Assembly (NCBI GenBank): GCA_005223185.1
Contig: NJBN01000001.1
Location: 248,001-312,000, forward strand
DNA from: a candidate division LCP-89 bacterium B3_LCP
GTDB taxonomy: Bacteria; Electryoneota; B3-LCP
DNA length: 64,000 nucleotides
Direction of reading: 5' to 3'
Shown here: piece by piece, positions 1-10,000 of the stretch
How the letters are laid out: every line of letters begins with the position of its first letter
How positions within the stretch are numbered: the first letter of the stretch is position 1
Notes under the pieces: generated by a model
What the model was told of the DNA's origin: nothing
Database searches by the model: none
What the model saw: only the letters and a program-made list of their open reading frames with translations
Program-made: the position numbers and the translations under genes

Positions 1-402
1 TACCGTTATCTGAATTACGGTCTACCACTGGGATCAGAGTTGGGCAATGATGGCGACCGCTTGAGACTTGACGTTGCCTTCTGGCCCTGGGCGGCACTTC
101 GTTTGGAAGGTTTTTGGGAATTCCGCCGCCAGGGCGAAGGTGATCTGATGGCGCCTTTCGATACCACCTATATGAATTACACGGTAGATGAGGGTTATTC
201 CGAACCCTTCCCCACCGGCATAGTGGAAAGAACTCACACGTTGGGCTTGGGATTCTCCTGGCTGCAGGGGGGATTTCTGCAGATGGAAGGCTGGATCGGG
301 CACGATTGGATGAGTAACATTGGACATATTGCTGGCGAAGAGGACGGAGGCTTCAGAGGGCGCTTGAGTTTGAATGTGCGTTTGGATAGGAGTGTCCTAT
401 AA
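1..402 (+). CDS. Outer-membrane beta-barrel protein, 3' end only
   Basis: The reading frame is open from base 1 to a TAA at 400-402, so only the last 133 codons are present. The residues alternate polar and aromatic/hydrophobic positions (for example RLRLDVAFWPW and LRLEGFWEF), as in outer-membrane beta-strands. The barrel reading is inference. Its position in front of sugar-nucleotide genes makes a capsule or exopolysaccharide export/assembly barrel (Wzi-like) plausible, but no diagnostic motif is visible in this fragment. The last residue is Leu rather than the usual aromatic. Confidence 0.6.
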   Translation, partial: YRYLNYGLPLGSELGNDGDRLRLDVAFWPWAALRLEGFWEFRRQGEGDLMAPFDTTYMNYTVDEGYSEPFPTGIVERTHTLGLGFSWLQGGFLQMEGWIGHDWMSNIGHIAGEEDGGFRGRLSLNVRLDRSVL

Positions 403-441
403 TATGAAGATAGCTGTAGGCGGAAAGGCATTGAGGAACAA

Positions 442-1197
442 ATGAAAGGTATCGTCTTAGCCGGAGGTTCTGGGACCAGATTGTTCCCACTGACAAAGGT
501 GACCAACAAGCACCTTCTGCCTGTGGGGCAGGTACCCATGATTTACCACCCCATATTGAAGCTTCTGGAAGCGGGAATTACGGAGATACTGATCGTGACC
601 GGTGTCGAACATATGGGGCATGTCGTAGGTCTGTTGGGTTCAGGCGGTAAATTTGGCTGCGAGTTTACCTACAAAGTACAGGATCAAGCAGGTGGGATCG
701 CTCAGGCACTGGGGCTGGCTAAGCATTTCGCTTTTGGGGATCGGATGGTGGTCATTCTTGGTGATAATATCTTTGTTGATCCCATTACCGAATATGTCAA
801 GAACTTCGCAGTGCAGAAAGCGGGTGCCAGAATAATTATCAAACAGGTCGAAGACCCGGAACGCTTCGGTGTGGCTGAGTTGGATGGAGATAAGGTGAAG
901 AGCATTTCAGAGAAGCCGTCTGACCCGAAAAGCAATTACGCGGTAACCGGCGTTTATATGTACGATTCTCAGGTATTTGAAATAATTACAAATCTGCAGC
1001 CTTCAGATAGAGGTGAACTGGAAATTACCGACGTCAATAACGCCTATATCAAACTTGATCAATTGAACTACGACGTATTCGAAAACTGGTGGACGGACGC
1101 AGGTACTTTCGAATCGCTCCATGTTGCCAACGAACTTCTCCGAAACAATAACCTGAGTCACTTAAAATATGCACCCAAAGCGGATACTAATAATTAA
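442..1197 (+). CDS. Sugar-1-phosphate nucleotidylyltransferase (RmlA-like)
   Basis: A 251-residue nucleotidyltransferase-fold enzyme that joins a sugar 1-phosphate to an NTP, probably glucose-1-P to dTDP- or UDP-glucose. The nucleotide-binding signature GGSGTRLFPLT is at residues 8-18. The GDNIFVDP stretch (about 102-109) supplies the metal-binding Asp, and an EKPSDPKS motif lies near residue 157. At 251 residues it is shorter than the roughly 290-residue RmlA of enterobacteria and matches the short form. An AGGAAC Shine-Dalgarno precedes the ATG. UDP-glucose dehydrogenase follows 39 bp downstream, so its product could feed UDP-glucuronate synthesis. The choice between dTTP and UTP cannot be made by eye. 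Confidence 0.88.
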   Translation: MKGIVLAGGSGTRLFPLTKVTNKHLLPVGQVPMIYHPILKLLEAGITEILIVTGVEHMGHVVGLLGSGGKFGCEFTYKVQDQAGGIAQALGLAKHFAFGDRMVVILGDNIFVDPITEYVKNFAVQKAGARIIIKQVEDPERFGVAELDGDKVKSISEKPSDPKSNYAVTGVYMYDSQVFEIITNLQPSDRGELEITDVNNAYIKLDQLNYDVFENWWTDAGTFESLHVANELLRNNNLSHLKYAPKADTNN

Positions 1198-1236
1198 AAC
1201 CAATAGATGAGATAATAACAACGGAACTGGATAACT

Positions 1237-2565
1237 ATGAAAATCTGCGTAATCGGAACAGGTTATGTGGGGCTGGTAGCGGGCACATGCTTCGCTGAAA
1301 CCGGCAACGACGTCATCTGCGTTGATGTTGACAAGCGCAAGATTAAGATGCTTAAGAAGGGGATCATCCCTATTTATGAGCCTGGCTTGAAGGAATTGGT
1401 GGATCGCAACACTAAGAAAGGTCGTCTCTCATTCACCACTGATTTGGACGCTTCGGTAAAGGAATCTTTAATTAATTTTATCGCTGTGGGTACGCCTCCA
1501 GATGAAGATGGATCGAGCGATTTAACTTATGTGTTAGCAGTAGCTAAATCCATCGGTCAATCTATGAATGGATACAAGGCTATAGTGGATAAGAGTACTG
1601 TGCCAGTGGGAACGGCGGATCAGGTTCGAGAGACCATCCGCGCCGAGACCGATCATCCATTCGACGTTGTTTCGAACCCGGAATTCCTCAAAGAAGGCGC
1701 TGCTATTGATGATTTCATGCGTCCTGACAGGGTGGTGATCGGCGTTGATGATTCTCGCGTGGAAGCCTTGATGAAAGATCTTTACAGTCCTTTCGTCAGA
1801 ACCGGGCATCCGATTATCATTATGGACGTCAAATCGGCAGAAATGACAAAGTACGCTTCCAATGCCATCCTGGCAACGAAGATCAGCTTCATGAATGAAA
1901 TGTCTAATCTCTGCGAAAAAATTGGCGCGAATGTGACGCTGGTGCGCCAGGGTATTGGCGCTGATCAGCGCATCGGGCACCAATTCCTGTTCCCGGGAGT
2001 GGGATACGGTGGATCGTGTTTCCCCAAGGACATAAAAGCCCTGATCTACACGGCTCAGAAGCATGAAATGGAGTTGCAGATCCTCAAGTCGGTGGAGGAT
2101 GTGAACGAGAGGCAGAAACATCGCTTGGTGGAAAAAGTCAGAGGGTATTTCGGCGATGACCTCTCAGGGAAGTTATTTGGTCTCTGGGGACTGTCCTTCA
2201 AACCGCGAACGGATGACATGCGGGAAGCGCCTTCCATTGTCATTATCGATGGGCTGATAGAAGCAGGCGCTAAGGTGCAGGCGTACGACCCTCAGGCGAT
2301 GGATGAAGCGCGCCGCATATTGGGCGATAAGATCACTTTAGTTGGTGATGAGTACGAAGCAACCAACGGTGTAGATGCACTGTTGATCGTGACGGAGTGG
2401 AACGAGTTTCGTGAACCTAACTTCGAAACATTGCAGAACTCCATGAAATCAACGGTCATTTTCGATGGCCGTAATATATACGATTCCAATAAAATGGCAG
2501 CGTTGGGCTTCACGTACTATTCGCTGGGTCGTAGCCCGGTTAACGGGGAGCCACCGAGGAAATAA
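1237..2565 (+). CDS. ugd: UDP-glucose 6-dehydrogenase
   Basis: Cytosolic NAD-dependent oxidation of UDP-glucose to UDP-glucuronate. The 442 residues are full length for the family. The N-terminal Rossmann motif GTGYVGLV is at residues 7-14, the substrate-binding NPEFLKEG at 147-154, and the catalytic cysteine is Cys261 in GGSCFPKD. The C-terminal domain carries the family pattern SFKPRTDDMREAPS. It is followed 20 bp later by the decarboxylase that uses its product, so the two genes form a UDP-xylose supply pair inside the surface-polysaccharide operon. Confidence 0.96.
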   Translation: MKICVIGTGYVGLVAGTCFAETGNDVICVDVDKRKIKMLKKGIIPIYEPGLKELVDRNTKKGRLSFTTDLDASVKESLINFIAVGTPPDEDGSSDLTYVLAVAKSIGQSMNGYKAIVDKSTVPVGTADQVRETIRAETDHPFDVVSNPEFLKEGAAIDDFMRPDRVVIGVDDSRVEALMKDLYSPFVRTGHPIIIMDVKSAEMTKYASNAILATKISFMNEMSNLCEKIGANVTLVRQGIGADQRIGHQFLFPGVGYGGSCFPKDIKALIYTAQKHEMELQILKSVEDVNERQKHRLVEKVRGYFGDDLSGKLFGLWGLSFKPRTDDMREAPSIVIIDGLIEAGAKVQAYDPQAMDEARRILGDKITLVGDEYEATNGVDALLIVTEWNEFREPNFETLQNSMKSTVIFDGRNIYDSNKMAALGFTYYSLGRSPVNGEPPRK

Positions 2566-2585
2566 CGGAATTCATAGGATAGAAC

Positions 2586-3521
2586 ATGCGGGTTTTAGTG
2601 ACGGGGGGAGCGGGGTTTATCGGGAGTCACCTCTGCGATCGTCTGTTGGAGCAGGGGCATGAGGTGATCTGCCTGGATAACCTCTTTACGGGCAGCAAGG
2701 ATAACATCCGCCATCTGCACAATCATAGCCACTTCGAATTACTTCGCCACGATCTGATCGAACCGATACTCCTGGAAGTTGACCAGGTCTATAATTTAGC
2801 CTGCCCTGCATCTCCGATACATTACCAATACAATCCGGTCAAGACCATCAAGACTAATATCTTAGGCACACTTAACATGTTGGGTTTAGCCAAACGTGTT
2901 AAGGCGCGCATCCTGCAAGCTTCCACCTCGGAGGTGTATGGCAACCCCATAGAACACCCTCAAAAGGAAAGCTACTGGGGGAATGTCAATCCTATAGGTG
3001 TGAGAAGCTGTTATGATGAGGGCAAGCGAGCAGCAGAAACGCTGATGATGGACTATCACCGCCAGAATGGGGTTGACATACGCATCGTGCGAATATTCAA
3101 TACCTACGGCCCACGCATGGCTGAAAATGATGGACGGGTCGTTTCAAACTTCATCGTACAGGCTCTGCGCGGAAGACCGTTAACGGTTTATGGAAAAGGT
3201 AAACAGACGCGATCATTCTGCTATGTGGATGACCTGGTTAACGGCATAATGGCGATGATGGAATGCGACGATATTACCGGGCCGGTCAATTTGGGTAATC
3301 CCAGTGAACGATCGATCATGGACTTCGCGCAACAAATTTTGAGCTTGACCGGATCTAAAAGCAAAATCGAATATCGTTCCTTACCCGCGGATGATCCAGT
3401 ACAGAGGCGCCCTGATATATCTCTCGCTAAACAGAAATTGAACTGGAAACCTGAAGTGTCCATCGAAGATGGCTTGAATCAAACCATAGAGTATTTCAAG
3501 GAGAAATTAGAGTTACGCTAA
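2586..3521 (+). CDS. uxs: UDP-glucuronate decarboxylase (UDP-xylose synthase)
   Basis: Extended short-chain dehydrogenase/reductase, 311 residues, converting UDP-glucuronate to UDP-xylose with bound NAD. The dinucleotide-binding motif [10 protein letters not shown] is at residues 7-16. The catalytic Tyr143/Lys147 lie in SCYDEGKR, and TSEVYG (114-119) supplies the Ser/Thr/Glu group typical of the decarboxylase. [10 protein letters not shown] and the C-terminal R-R-P-D-I-S pattern also fit the Uxs subfamily. It starts 20 bp after ugd, and its end probably overlaps the start of the next lipoprotein gene. Confidence 0.93.
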   Translation: MRVLVTGGAGFIGSHLCDRLLEQGHEVICLDNLFTGSKDNIRHLHNHSHFELLRHDLIEPILLEVDQVYNLACPASPIHYQYNPVKTIKTNILGTLNMLGLAKRVKARILQASTSEVYGNPIEHPQKESYWGNVNPIGVRSCYDEGKRAAETLMMDYHRQNGVDIRIVRIFNTYGPRMAENDGRVVSNFIVQALRGRPLTVYGKGKQTRSFCYVDDLVNGIMAMMECDDITGPVNLGNPSERSIMDFAQQILSLTGSKSKIEYRSLPADDPVQRRPDISLAKQKLNWKPEVSIEDGLNQTIEYFKEKLELR

Positions 3522-3547
3522 ATATATCTAATCTTGGTATTCTGTTT

Positions 3548-5197
3548 TTGTTACCTGGGATCATGTTAATCGAAGGGTGTGCCAGGCAGGCGCCACCTCC
3601 CGGCGGACCTGTTGACGTTACCGGTCCTGTGGTTACCTCCAGTTATCCGGAACCTGAAGTATCAGAAGTCCCTCTGGATATTTCTCCCTGGATACGTTTC
3701 GATGAATGGATATTGAGTGGTTCCGTCGAAGGATCGATTTTCATCAGTCCACATTTGGAAAGCGGATTTGCGGTAAAAACTTCGGGTAAGAAGATCAAGA
3801 TCGTATTCAATGAAGAGCTTCCTCCTGACCGCACCATAGTTGTTACTTTCGGATCAGGCATCAAGGACAGTAACGGCAACCAGATGTCGGAATCGTTCGT
3901 TTTAGCTTTCTCAACGGGTCAATCAATAGACCGCGCGGGGATTCAAGGGCGTGTGAAAGGAGTGATTGATCCGGCTTCTGCCTGGATTTGGGCTTACCCA
4001 TTGGTTGACAGCCTTCCCCCCGATCCTTCTACAGAGAAGGCGCTTTTTGCCGTCCAGCCTGATTTACAGGGTTTCTTTACGTTGTCTTTCCTGCCGCAGG
4101 GATGGTATAGAGTATTTGGAATTGAAGAGACCAGTAAGGATAGAATATGGGATGCCCAGAGTGAATCATTTGCCATTTCGGATCGTGATCTGTATGCAGA
4201 GGAGGATTCATTTCCGTTCACTAACCTGATGTTCAACAGGTACGATAATGAACCGCCTCATCTAAGAGATGCAGTCTCTATTCATAGACAGGGAATGAGG
4301 TTCAGTTTCAGCGAGCCGGTGGAAATATCTGACGTTGAAGTAAGTATCGTTTCCTACAAAGACCGACCGTTACCTGTTATTAATGAGTACAAAGACCAGG
4401 CTGATTCCAACGCTTTCTACATAACCACCGGGATGCAACAGACGGGTGATATATACCGTATTGTGTTAAACGGTTTATCCGATGAGAATGGTAACATAGC
4501 CGATTCTATCAGCGCGGAAGTCGAAACTTCAACCTCAGTTGATACAGTAGGTCCTTCGCTCACCTGGAGTTATCCGGGCAATGGCATGCGCGACGTCTCT
4601 TTGGATACTCCTGTAAAAGTCGGCTTTTCTGAAGCTGTAACGTTGACCGATTTACCTAAAGCTGTCCAAATTCTTGATTCTGACAGCATTATGATTAATG
4701 GAAGTTGGCATTATCAGGGAGCGTCGTGGGGAACATTCCTGCCGGATACGTTATTTGCTGAAAATTCAAGTTACCAGATACACGTCCATCCGGATTCTAT
4801 CCGGGATATTTTTGGGAACAGGTCATCGGACAGCCTGGCGATAATGAACTTCACCACTCATGATACTGAAAAGTTCGGATCTATTTCCGGAAATGTTACT
4901 GGTACATTCGAAACCCCTCATATCGTTGCGGAAGGGATAGATGGTGTTGGTCTGTATGAATCGGCTGTGGACCATGATGGAGCCTTCCATTTAACACAGC
5001 TTATAGCAGCTAATTACCGCTTATGGCTATATGAGGACCTGGATGGTAACCATATATTCACACCTGGTAAACTTGATCCATTTACCTATTCAGAACCCTT
5101 CCAGGTTTTCGACGATACCGTGCGAGTTAGGTCCAGATGGGAAACTGAAGCCGTTACTTTACATTGGCATCCAAACAGGATCAAGATGGAAGAGTAA
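3548..5197 (+). CDS. Lipoprotein with SbsA/Big_5-type Ig-like domains
   Basis: 549 residues from the first usable start codon (TTG). A lipobox cysteine sits in IEGCAR, followed by the APPPGGPVDVTGP stretch seen in a widespread family of Bacteroidetes-type Ig-like lipoproteins. Two Ig-like (SbsA type) domains can be traced, each opening with the pattern GP-V-S-YP and containing VRFDEW/VGFSEAV strands; they lie at about residues 25-110 and 330-430. Carboxypeptidase-regulatory-like segments follow, with the second ending near residue 540. It is likely a periplasmic or surface lipoprotein. The TTG start leaves only 10 residues before the cysteine. In-frame codons upstream encode a better signal peptide overlapping the end of uxs, so the true start is probably further 5'. 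Confidence 0.8.
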   Translation: MLPGIMLIEGCARQAPPPGGPVDVTGPVVTSSYPEPEVSEVPLDISPWIRFDEWILSGSVEGSIFISPHLESGFAVKTSGKKIKIVFNEELPPDRTIVVTFGSGIKDSNGNQMSESFVLAFSTGQSIDRAGIQGRVKGVIDPASAWIWAYPLVDSLPPDPSTEKALFAVQPDLQGFFTLSFLPQGWYRVFGIEETSKDRIWDAQSESFAISDRDLYAEEDSFPFTNLMFNRYDNEPPHLRDAVSIHRQGMRFSFSEPVEISDVEVSIVSYKDRPLPVINEYKDQADSNAFYITTGMQQTGDIYRIVLNGLSDENGNIADSISAEVETSTSVDTVGPSLTWSYPGNGMRDVSLDTPVKVGFSEAVTLTDLPKAVQILDSDSIMINGSWHYQGASWGTFLPDTLFAENSSYQIHVHPDSIRDIFGNRSSDSLAIMNFTTHDTEKFGSISGNVTGTFETPHIVAEGIDGVGLYESAVDHDGAFHLTQLIAANYRLWLYEDLDGNHIFTPGKLDPFTYSEPFQVFDDTVRVRSRWETEAVTLHWHPNRIKMEE

Positions 5198-5241
5198 CTC
5201 CTATATGACGGATTAACAAATCATAAATATAGATCAGTAAA

Positions 5242-6306
5242 ATGAATCACGCTGTAATCATGGCTGGGGGAGTCGGAAGCAGATTCTGGCCCCGGTCGAG
5301 AAAAAAGAAACCTAAACAGGTGCTGAATATCTTCGGTTCCAATACTCTACTGCAGGAAACCGTTGACCGGATTTCGTCAATTATTCCGCCTGACAACGTG
5401 TTGATTGTGACCACTCACGAATTGGTGGGATATATAAAAGAACAGTTACCGGATTTTAATGAGAAGAACTTCGTCTTAGAGCCGGTGGGGCGGAATACCG
5501 CTCCCTGTATTGGGCTGGCAGCACAACGGTTAGCCGAGATTGATCCAGATGGCATTATGGTAGTTCTGCCTGCTGATCATTTAATCACAGATCAGGAACG
5601 CTTCAGTGCCTGTCTGAAACAGGCAATTCAGACAGCAGAACAGGATGATTCATTAGTCACCATAGGCATTACACCAACTCAACCGGAAACCGGATATGGT
5701 TATATCCAGTTTTCCCCGGACGACAAAAAAGCAAGCGGCGCTTATGGTGTGAAAACTTTTGCTGAAAAACCCAATTTGGAAACCGCCAGGCTGTTTATTG
5801 AAAGCGGCGATTTTTTGTGGAACAGCGGTATGTTTATATGGTCTGTCAAGAGGATTCTATCAGAGATCGAATCATCGGTACCTGAATTGCATGCAGGACT
5901 CACCGAGATAAAAAAGATAGAGGGTTCTGATGCAGACGCGCAGTTTAATCACATCTACAGCGGTATGAAGGCTATTTCCATCGATTATGCTGTGATGGAA
6001 AGAGCCCAGAACGTAGCTGTAGTTAAAGGAGATTTCAGTTGGTCTGACATTGGCAACTGGGGGGAAGTTTACCGGTTATCCCCCAAGGATAAGTCAGGCA
6101 ATGTCAACTTAAATAATCACGTACTCATTAACACATCGAATTGCCTGGTTGATTCTTCGGATCGTCTGGTTGCTACAGTTGGTATTCAGGATCTTATAAT
6201 AATAAACACTCCTGATGCCTTGTTAGTCTGTCATCGTGATCATGCGCAGGACGTCAAGAGAATAGTCGAATACATGGAAAGACGCCAACTGGATAAATAC
6301 CTTTAA
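5242..6306 (+). CDS. manC: Mannose-1-phosphate guanylyltransferase
   Basis: 354-residue cytosolic enzyme making GDP-mannose from mannose-1-P and GTP. The signature AGGVGSRFWPRSR is at residues 8-20, EPVGRNTAPCIGLAA near 79-93, and FAEKPN followed by FLWNSGMFIW near residues 174-195. It lacks the C-terminal phosphomannose-isomerase cupin of the bifunctional AlgA/ManC form, so isomerisation must be encoded elsewhere. It is co-directional with the upstream sugar-nucleotide genes and is followed after 8 bp by a small unknown gene. Confidence 0.95.
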   Translation: MNHAVIMAGGVGSRFWPRSRKKKPKQVLNIFGSNTLLQETVDRISSIIPPDNVLIVTTHELVGYIKEQLPDFNEKNFVLEPVGRNTAPCIGLAAQRLAEIDPDGIMVVLPADHLITDQERFSACLKQAIQTAEQDDSLVTIGITPTQPETGYGYIQFSPDDKKASGAYGVKTFAEKPNLETARLFIESGDFLWNSGMFIWSVKRILSEIESSVPELHAGLTEIKKIEGSDADAQFNHIYSGMKAISIDYAVMERAQNVAVVKGDFSWSDIGNWGEVYRLSPKDKSGNVNLNNHVLINTSNCLVDSSDRLVATVGIQDLIIINTPDALLVCHRDHAQDVKRIVEYMERRQLDKYL

Positions 6307-6314
6307 GGGTAAAG

Positions 6315-6602
6315 ATGCGAAAGGAAGAACTGTTAGATCATTTAGTGGACCTGGCACGCCGGATGGATTTTGACGTACGGTATGATAGGGGATCATTTCG
6401 GGACGGTTCTTGCCGGTTACAGGATAAACGAGTGATCATTTTGAATCGAACGTCACCAGTGGGTCAAAAAATTGCCGCAACAGCTAAGGCTCTAAACGAT
6501 CAACCCCTTGAGGGCATTTTCCTGCTTCCTGCAGTACGGGAAGTTATTACGCAAACTCGAAATAACAGTGCAGAGCTTATTACGGAGAATCATCATGGGT
6601 GA
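6315..6602 (+). CDS. Small conserved-looking protein of unknown function
   Basis: A 95-residue soluble protein with no signal peptide or membrane segment. It begins MRKEELLDHLVDLARRMDF, has a basic middle (SFRDGSCRLQDKRVIIL) that looks like beta-strands, and then a helical C-terminus. I do not recognise the family. It is tightly packed: it starts 8 bp after manC, and its last 8 bases overlap the start of the Crp-like gene. That argues for a real, translationally coupled gene rather than a chance ORF. Confidence 0.65.
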   Translation: MRKEELLDHLVDLARRMDFDVRYDRGSFRDGSCRLQDKRVIILNRTSPVGQKIAATAKALNDQPLEGIFLLPAVREVITQTRNNSAELITENHHG

Positions 6603-7272
6603 ATCCAGACTAAAAGCGGTTCCTTTATTCGCCGATTTGGACGATGACAGCTTGGAAGACTTGGACGATCTGCTAACGGTCAAACGCTATAAAAAAAATA
6701 ACTTGATTATCTTTGAAGATGATCGCGGGCTGAATCTGTTCATAATTTACCGGGGGCGCGTTAAGATTTCCAGAATCAGTGAAGACGGCGGCGAAGTAAT
6801 CTTGGCGATATTGGGCGAAGGTGAGTTCTTCGGGGAGCTTTCCGTAATAGACGGTCTTTCCAGATCCGCGACGGTTACAGCTCTCGATGAAGTGGAACTC
6901 CTGGTAATGAAAAGAGAGGAATTCTATGGCGCCCTGGAAACACATCCCCAGATATCTATTTTTCTGTTGAAAGAATTAGCCGGTAGGATCCGTAAATCGG
7001 ATACCCAGATAAAGAGCCTCTCCTTGAGGAATGCCAAAGGGAGAGTGGCGACAACGTTAATCCGTCTTGCAGAAGATATCGGGCGGATGAAAGCGGGACG
7101 GGTAATTATCCCTGAATTACCGTTACAGCGAGACTTAGCTAACATTGCCGGCACCAGCCGTGAAACCATCAGCAGAGTAATAGCGGCTTTTGAAAAGGAG
7201 GGTCACTGTTATAAAAAGGAGAGTGCCTTAGTCTTCGACGATTTTGAACGATTTAAACATGAATATATGTGA
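6595..7272 (+). CDS. Crp/Fnr-family transcription regulator
   Basis: 225 residues from the ATG at 6595, which has a GGAG Shine-Dalgarno; an in-frame start further upstream would read back through the preceding gene. The N-terminal cyclic-nucleotide-binding-like domain (about 1-125) contains GEFFGELSVIDG followed by SRSATV, close to the phosphate-binding cassette of Crp proteins. The C-terminal winged helix (about 145-225) contains PLQRDLANIAGTSRETISR, the HTH_Crp recognition region. No Fe-S cysteine cluster is seen, so it is more Crp-like than Fnr-like. The ligand is unknown. It lies directly upstream of meaB. Confidence 0.9.
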   Translation: MGESRLKAVPLFADLDDDSLEDLDDLLTVKRYKKNNLIIFEDDRGLNLFIIYRGRVKISRISEDGGEVILAILGEGEFFGELSVIDGLSRSATVTALDEVELLVMKREEFYGALETHPQISIFLLKELAGRIRKSDTQIKSLSLRNAKGRVATTLIRLAEDIGRMKAGRVIIPELPLQRDLANIAGTSRETISRVIAAFEKEGHCYKKESALVFDDFERFKHEYM

Positions 7273-8215
7273 GGATATGGGACAATCGTCGTTGATAGAC
7301 CGGTTTAGAGGGGGAGACGTTCGCGCATTAGCCAGGGTGATTACCAGTGTGGAGAATTCGGGCGGTTTGTTGCCGGCTGAATTAATGCCGATTTTCAATC
7401 GTACTGAACGCGCTTTTCGAATCGGCATCACCGGTCCACCTGGAGCTGGTAAGAGCACGCTAACTGATGGATTGTGTGCGCTTTATCGTCGCGAAAGAAA
7501 AACCGTAGGTATCATTGCAGTTGATCCAACCAGCCCTTTCAGCGGTGGAGCTTTGCTGGGTGACCGGATAAGGATGAACCGCGCTGGTCTCGATCCCGGT
7601 GTTTACATTCGTTCCATGGCCACGCGCGGCAATCTTGGCGGTCTGGCTGAAGCAGCGCTGGACGCTGCGGATATATTGGACGCTTTTGGCAAGGATATCA
7701 TTATTCTCGAAACCGTTGGTGTTGGTCAGTCTGAACTGGATATCGCTCGCGCCACTGATAGTACTATCGTGGTTCTGGTTCCGGAATCCGGAGATGGCGT
7801 TCAAGCCATGAAGGCTGGACTGATGGAGATAGGTGACGTCTTCGTGCTGAATAAGGCTGATCGCCCCTCTGCTGAACGAGCTGCCGGAGAACTTAAAACG
7901 GCGCTCGAACTCAAGTACCATGAGGATAGCTGGAACCCGCCGGTTATTCCCACAATAGCTAACAGAAGTGAAGGCGTTGGGGATTTATTGGATGCGCTTA
8001 AGCATCACTGGCGTACTCTGGCGGAATCGGGGTTATTGAAGGAGAAAAGACGAAACCGCCGCAGAGAACGGATAAGGCAACTGGTCAATGGTGAGTTGCG
8101 GCGCAGCATGTGGAATGAAGATCGTCTTGAGCTTTTAGAGAAAAGGCTGGACGAGGGTGATAACCCCTTTAGCATTGCGGCTGAATTGAAAAAGGATTTT
8201 TTGAAGAAAAGGTAA
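7244..8215 (+). CDS. meaB: Methylmalonyl-CoA mutase-associated GTPase MeaB
   Basis: G3E-family P-loop GTPase that guards B12 loading and reactivation of methylmalonyl-CoA mutase. Walker [10 protein letters not shown] is at residues 64-72, the switch region [18 protein letters not shown] follows near 90-110, ETVGVGQSE near 165, and the guanine-specificity NKAD near 205. The C-terminal dimerisation arm is basic and helical. The first possible start overlaps the Crp stop by 29 bp; in-frame ATGs at 7259 and 7277 are alternatives. It precedes the mutase gene by 7 bp, the classical meaB-mutase pairing. Confidence 0.94.
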   Translation: MNDLNMNICEDMGQSSLIDRFRGGDVRALARVITSVENSGGLLPAELMPIFNRTERAFRIGITGPPGAGKSTLTDGLCALYRRERKTVGIIAVDPTSPFSGGALLGDRIRMNRAGLDPGVYIRSMATRGNLGGLAEAALDAADILDAFGKDIIILETVGVGQSELDIARATDSTIVVLVPESGDGVQAMKAGLMEIGDVFVLNKADRPSAERAAGELKTALELKYHEDSWNPPVIPTIANRSEGVGDLLDALKHHWRTLAESGLLKEKRRNRRRERIRQLVNGELRRSMWNEDRLELLEKRLDEGDNPFSIAAELKKDFLKKR

Positions 8216-8222
8216 TGCCATC

Positions 8223-9887
8223 ATGTCTGATGATAAAGATTCAGTGAAGAAAGCCAAACACCACTGGCAAAAAGAAACCGCCAAAGGATCGAAGAACCGC
8301 CTGAAGCGCTACATGACCACCTCCAGTGAGGATATCCCCATGCTGGTGACTCCGGACGACCTGCCTGAGTTCGATTATATGGACAAGCTGGGATTCCCGG
8401 GGGAATACCCGTTCACACGAGGCATTCACAGTAACATGTACCGGGGTCGCTTGTGGACTATGCGCATGTTTTCCGGTCACGGTTCTCCTGAGGATACCAA
8501 CGAACGGTACAAGTTCCTGCTGAAGAAAGGTCAGACGGGGCTTTCCGTTGCGTTTGATCTCCCCACGCTCATGGGTCGCGACAGTGATGACCCCTGGGCT
8601 GAAGGTGAAGTGGGAAAATGCGGTGTGGCGGTGTGCTCGCTGAGGGATATGGAAGCTCTGTTCGATGGCATTTCGCTGGAGAAGGTTTCCACTTCTATGA
8701 CCATAAACAGCCCTGCAGCGATTCTCTGGGCTTTTTACATCGCTGCCGCGGAAAAGCAGGGCGCTAAGCGCGAAAACCTGCGCGGAACCATTCAAAATGA
8801 CATACTGAAGGAGTATATAGCTCAGAAGGAATTCATCTTCCCGCCCGGACCTTCCCTGCGTTTGATAGTGGATACCATCGAATTCGGTACTAATGAGTTG
8901 CCGCAGTGGAATACCATCTCTATCTCCGGTTATCACATAAGGGAGGCGGGAGCAACTGCGGCTCAGGAACTGGCGTTTACCTTGAAGGATGGATTCACCT
9001 ACATTGAAGCCGCCCTGGAACGAGGTCTGGAGATAGATGAATTTGCGCCCAGACTATCCCTCTTTTTCGATTCACACCTGGATTTCTTCGAAGAGATAGC
9101 CAAGTTCCGGGCAGCGAGACGGATCTGGGGAAAGCAACTCAAAGAGAAATACAAAGCGAAGAATCCGAGATCCTGGCTGTGCCGTTTCCACACGCAAACA
9201 GCCGGTTGTTCGCTGACGGCTCAGCAACCGGAGAACAACTTGGTACGCACGGCATTTCAAGCGATGGCTGCGGTATTGGGGGGGACGCAATCGCTGCATA
9301 CCAATTCCATGGATGAGACCTGGGCGCTTCCTTCGGCAAAGGCCGCCAAGTTAGCGCTTCGAACTCAGCAGGTTCTAGCTGAGGAGACCGGTGTCGCCAA
9401 CCCAATCGATCCTTTGGGCGGCAGCTACTTTGTGGAATGGCTAACCGACATAATTCAGGAAATGGCAGAGGAGTACTTTGACCGTATTGATGACATAGGT
9501 GGTATGGTTCCTGCTATTGAAAACGGTTTCCCACAGAAAGAAATCGCTGCTGCAGCTTACCGGTATCAGCAGGAAATAGATAAGCGGGAACGACTGATTG
9601 TCGGTGTTAATGAATACGTTGACGAGGATGAGAAGCTGGAAATCCCCATCCTGAAGATAACCGAGGAGATGGTCAACCGGCAGGTAGGGAACCTGAAAGA
9701 GCTGCGCAAACGGAGGGATTCTGCTGAAGTTAAAGAGAAACTGATCGCTCTGCGAGAAGCCGCCGAAGGTACAGATAACCTGATGCCCCACTTCATAGAT
9801 TGCGCCCATGCTTACTGTACATTAGGTGAGATGGTGGGGGTTTTAAAGGAGGTATTCAGCGAATATACTGAACCAGCGTTTTTTTAG
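8223..9887 (+). CDS. Methylmalonyl-CoA mutase, catalytic (large) subunit
   Basis: 554 residues, matching the TIM-barrel catalytic domain only. It interconverts succinyl-CoA and methylmalonyl-CoA with adenosylcobalamin. Family signatures include [16 protein letters not shown] (64-79), [33 protein letters not shown] and [17 protein letters not shown]. It has no C-terminal B12-binding domain, so it needs a separate small subunit. The only candidate here is the 136-residue gene at 19468-19878, 9.6 kb away. Normally the small subunit follows directly. A strong AGGAGGAG Shine-Dalgarno remains just after the stop with no ORF behind it. Confidence 0.95.
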   Translation: MSDDKDSVKKAKHHWQKETAKGSKNRLKRYMTTSSEDIPMLVTPDDLPEFDYMDKLGFPGEYPFTRGIHSNMYRGRLWTMRMFSGHGSPEDTNERYKFLLKKGQTGLSVAFDLPTLMGRDSDDPWAEGEVGKCGVAVCSLRDMEALFDGISLEKVSTSMTINSPAAILWAFYIAAAEKQGAKRENLRGTIQNDILKEYIAQKEFIFPPGPSLRLIVDTIEFGTNELPQWNTISISGYHIREAGATAAQELAFTLKDGFTYIEAALERGLEIDEFAPRLSLFFDSHLDFFEEIAKFRAARRIWGKQLKEKYKAKNPRSWLCRFHTQTAGCSLTAQQPENNLVRTAFQAMAAVLGGTQSLHTNSMDETWALPSAKAAKLALRTQQVLAEETGVANPIDPLGGSYFVEWLTDIIQEMAEEYFDRIDDIGGMVPAIENGFPQKEIAAAAYRYQQEIDKRERLIVGVNEYVDEDEKLEIPILKITEEMVNRQVGNLKELRKRRDSAEVKEKLIALREAAEGTDNLMPHFIDCAHAYCTLGEMVGVLKEVFSEYTEPAFF

Positions 9888-10000
9888 AGGAGGAGCATAT
9901 CTACGACAATTCCATGTATGGGGACGAGTGACTACGTTGGCCGATGGTTGAATGGAATTAGGATTGGTACAGGACACACAAAAAGTAAGGCATCATTTTG
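9888..10000 (+). other. Junction with orphan Shine-Dalgarno sequence
   Basis: Directly after the mutase stop lies AGGAGGAGCAT, a very strong ribosome-binding sequence, but no start codon or ORF follows at a usable distance. I read it as the former ribosome-binding site of the mutase small subunit, now separated by the glycan block. Base composition becomes clearly AT-rich from about 9960. Confidence 0.45.

Noticed and set aside
7460-7921. 153-codon open frame antisense to meaB
   Set aside because: Same reason: entirely covered by meaB with its GTPase motifs on the + strand.
8241-8936. 231-codon open frame antisense to the mutase catalytic gene
   Set aside because: It lies wholly inside a full-length, strongly conserved gene on the other strand and has no motif or ribosome site; it is a codon-bias shadow.
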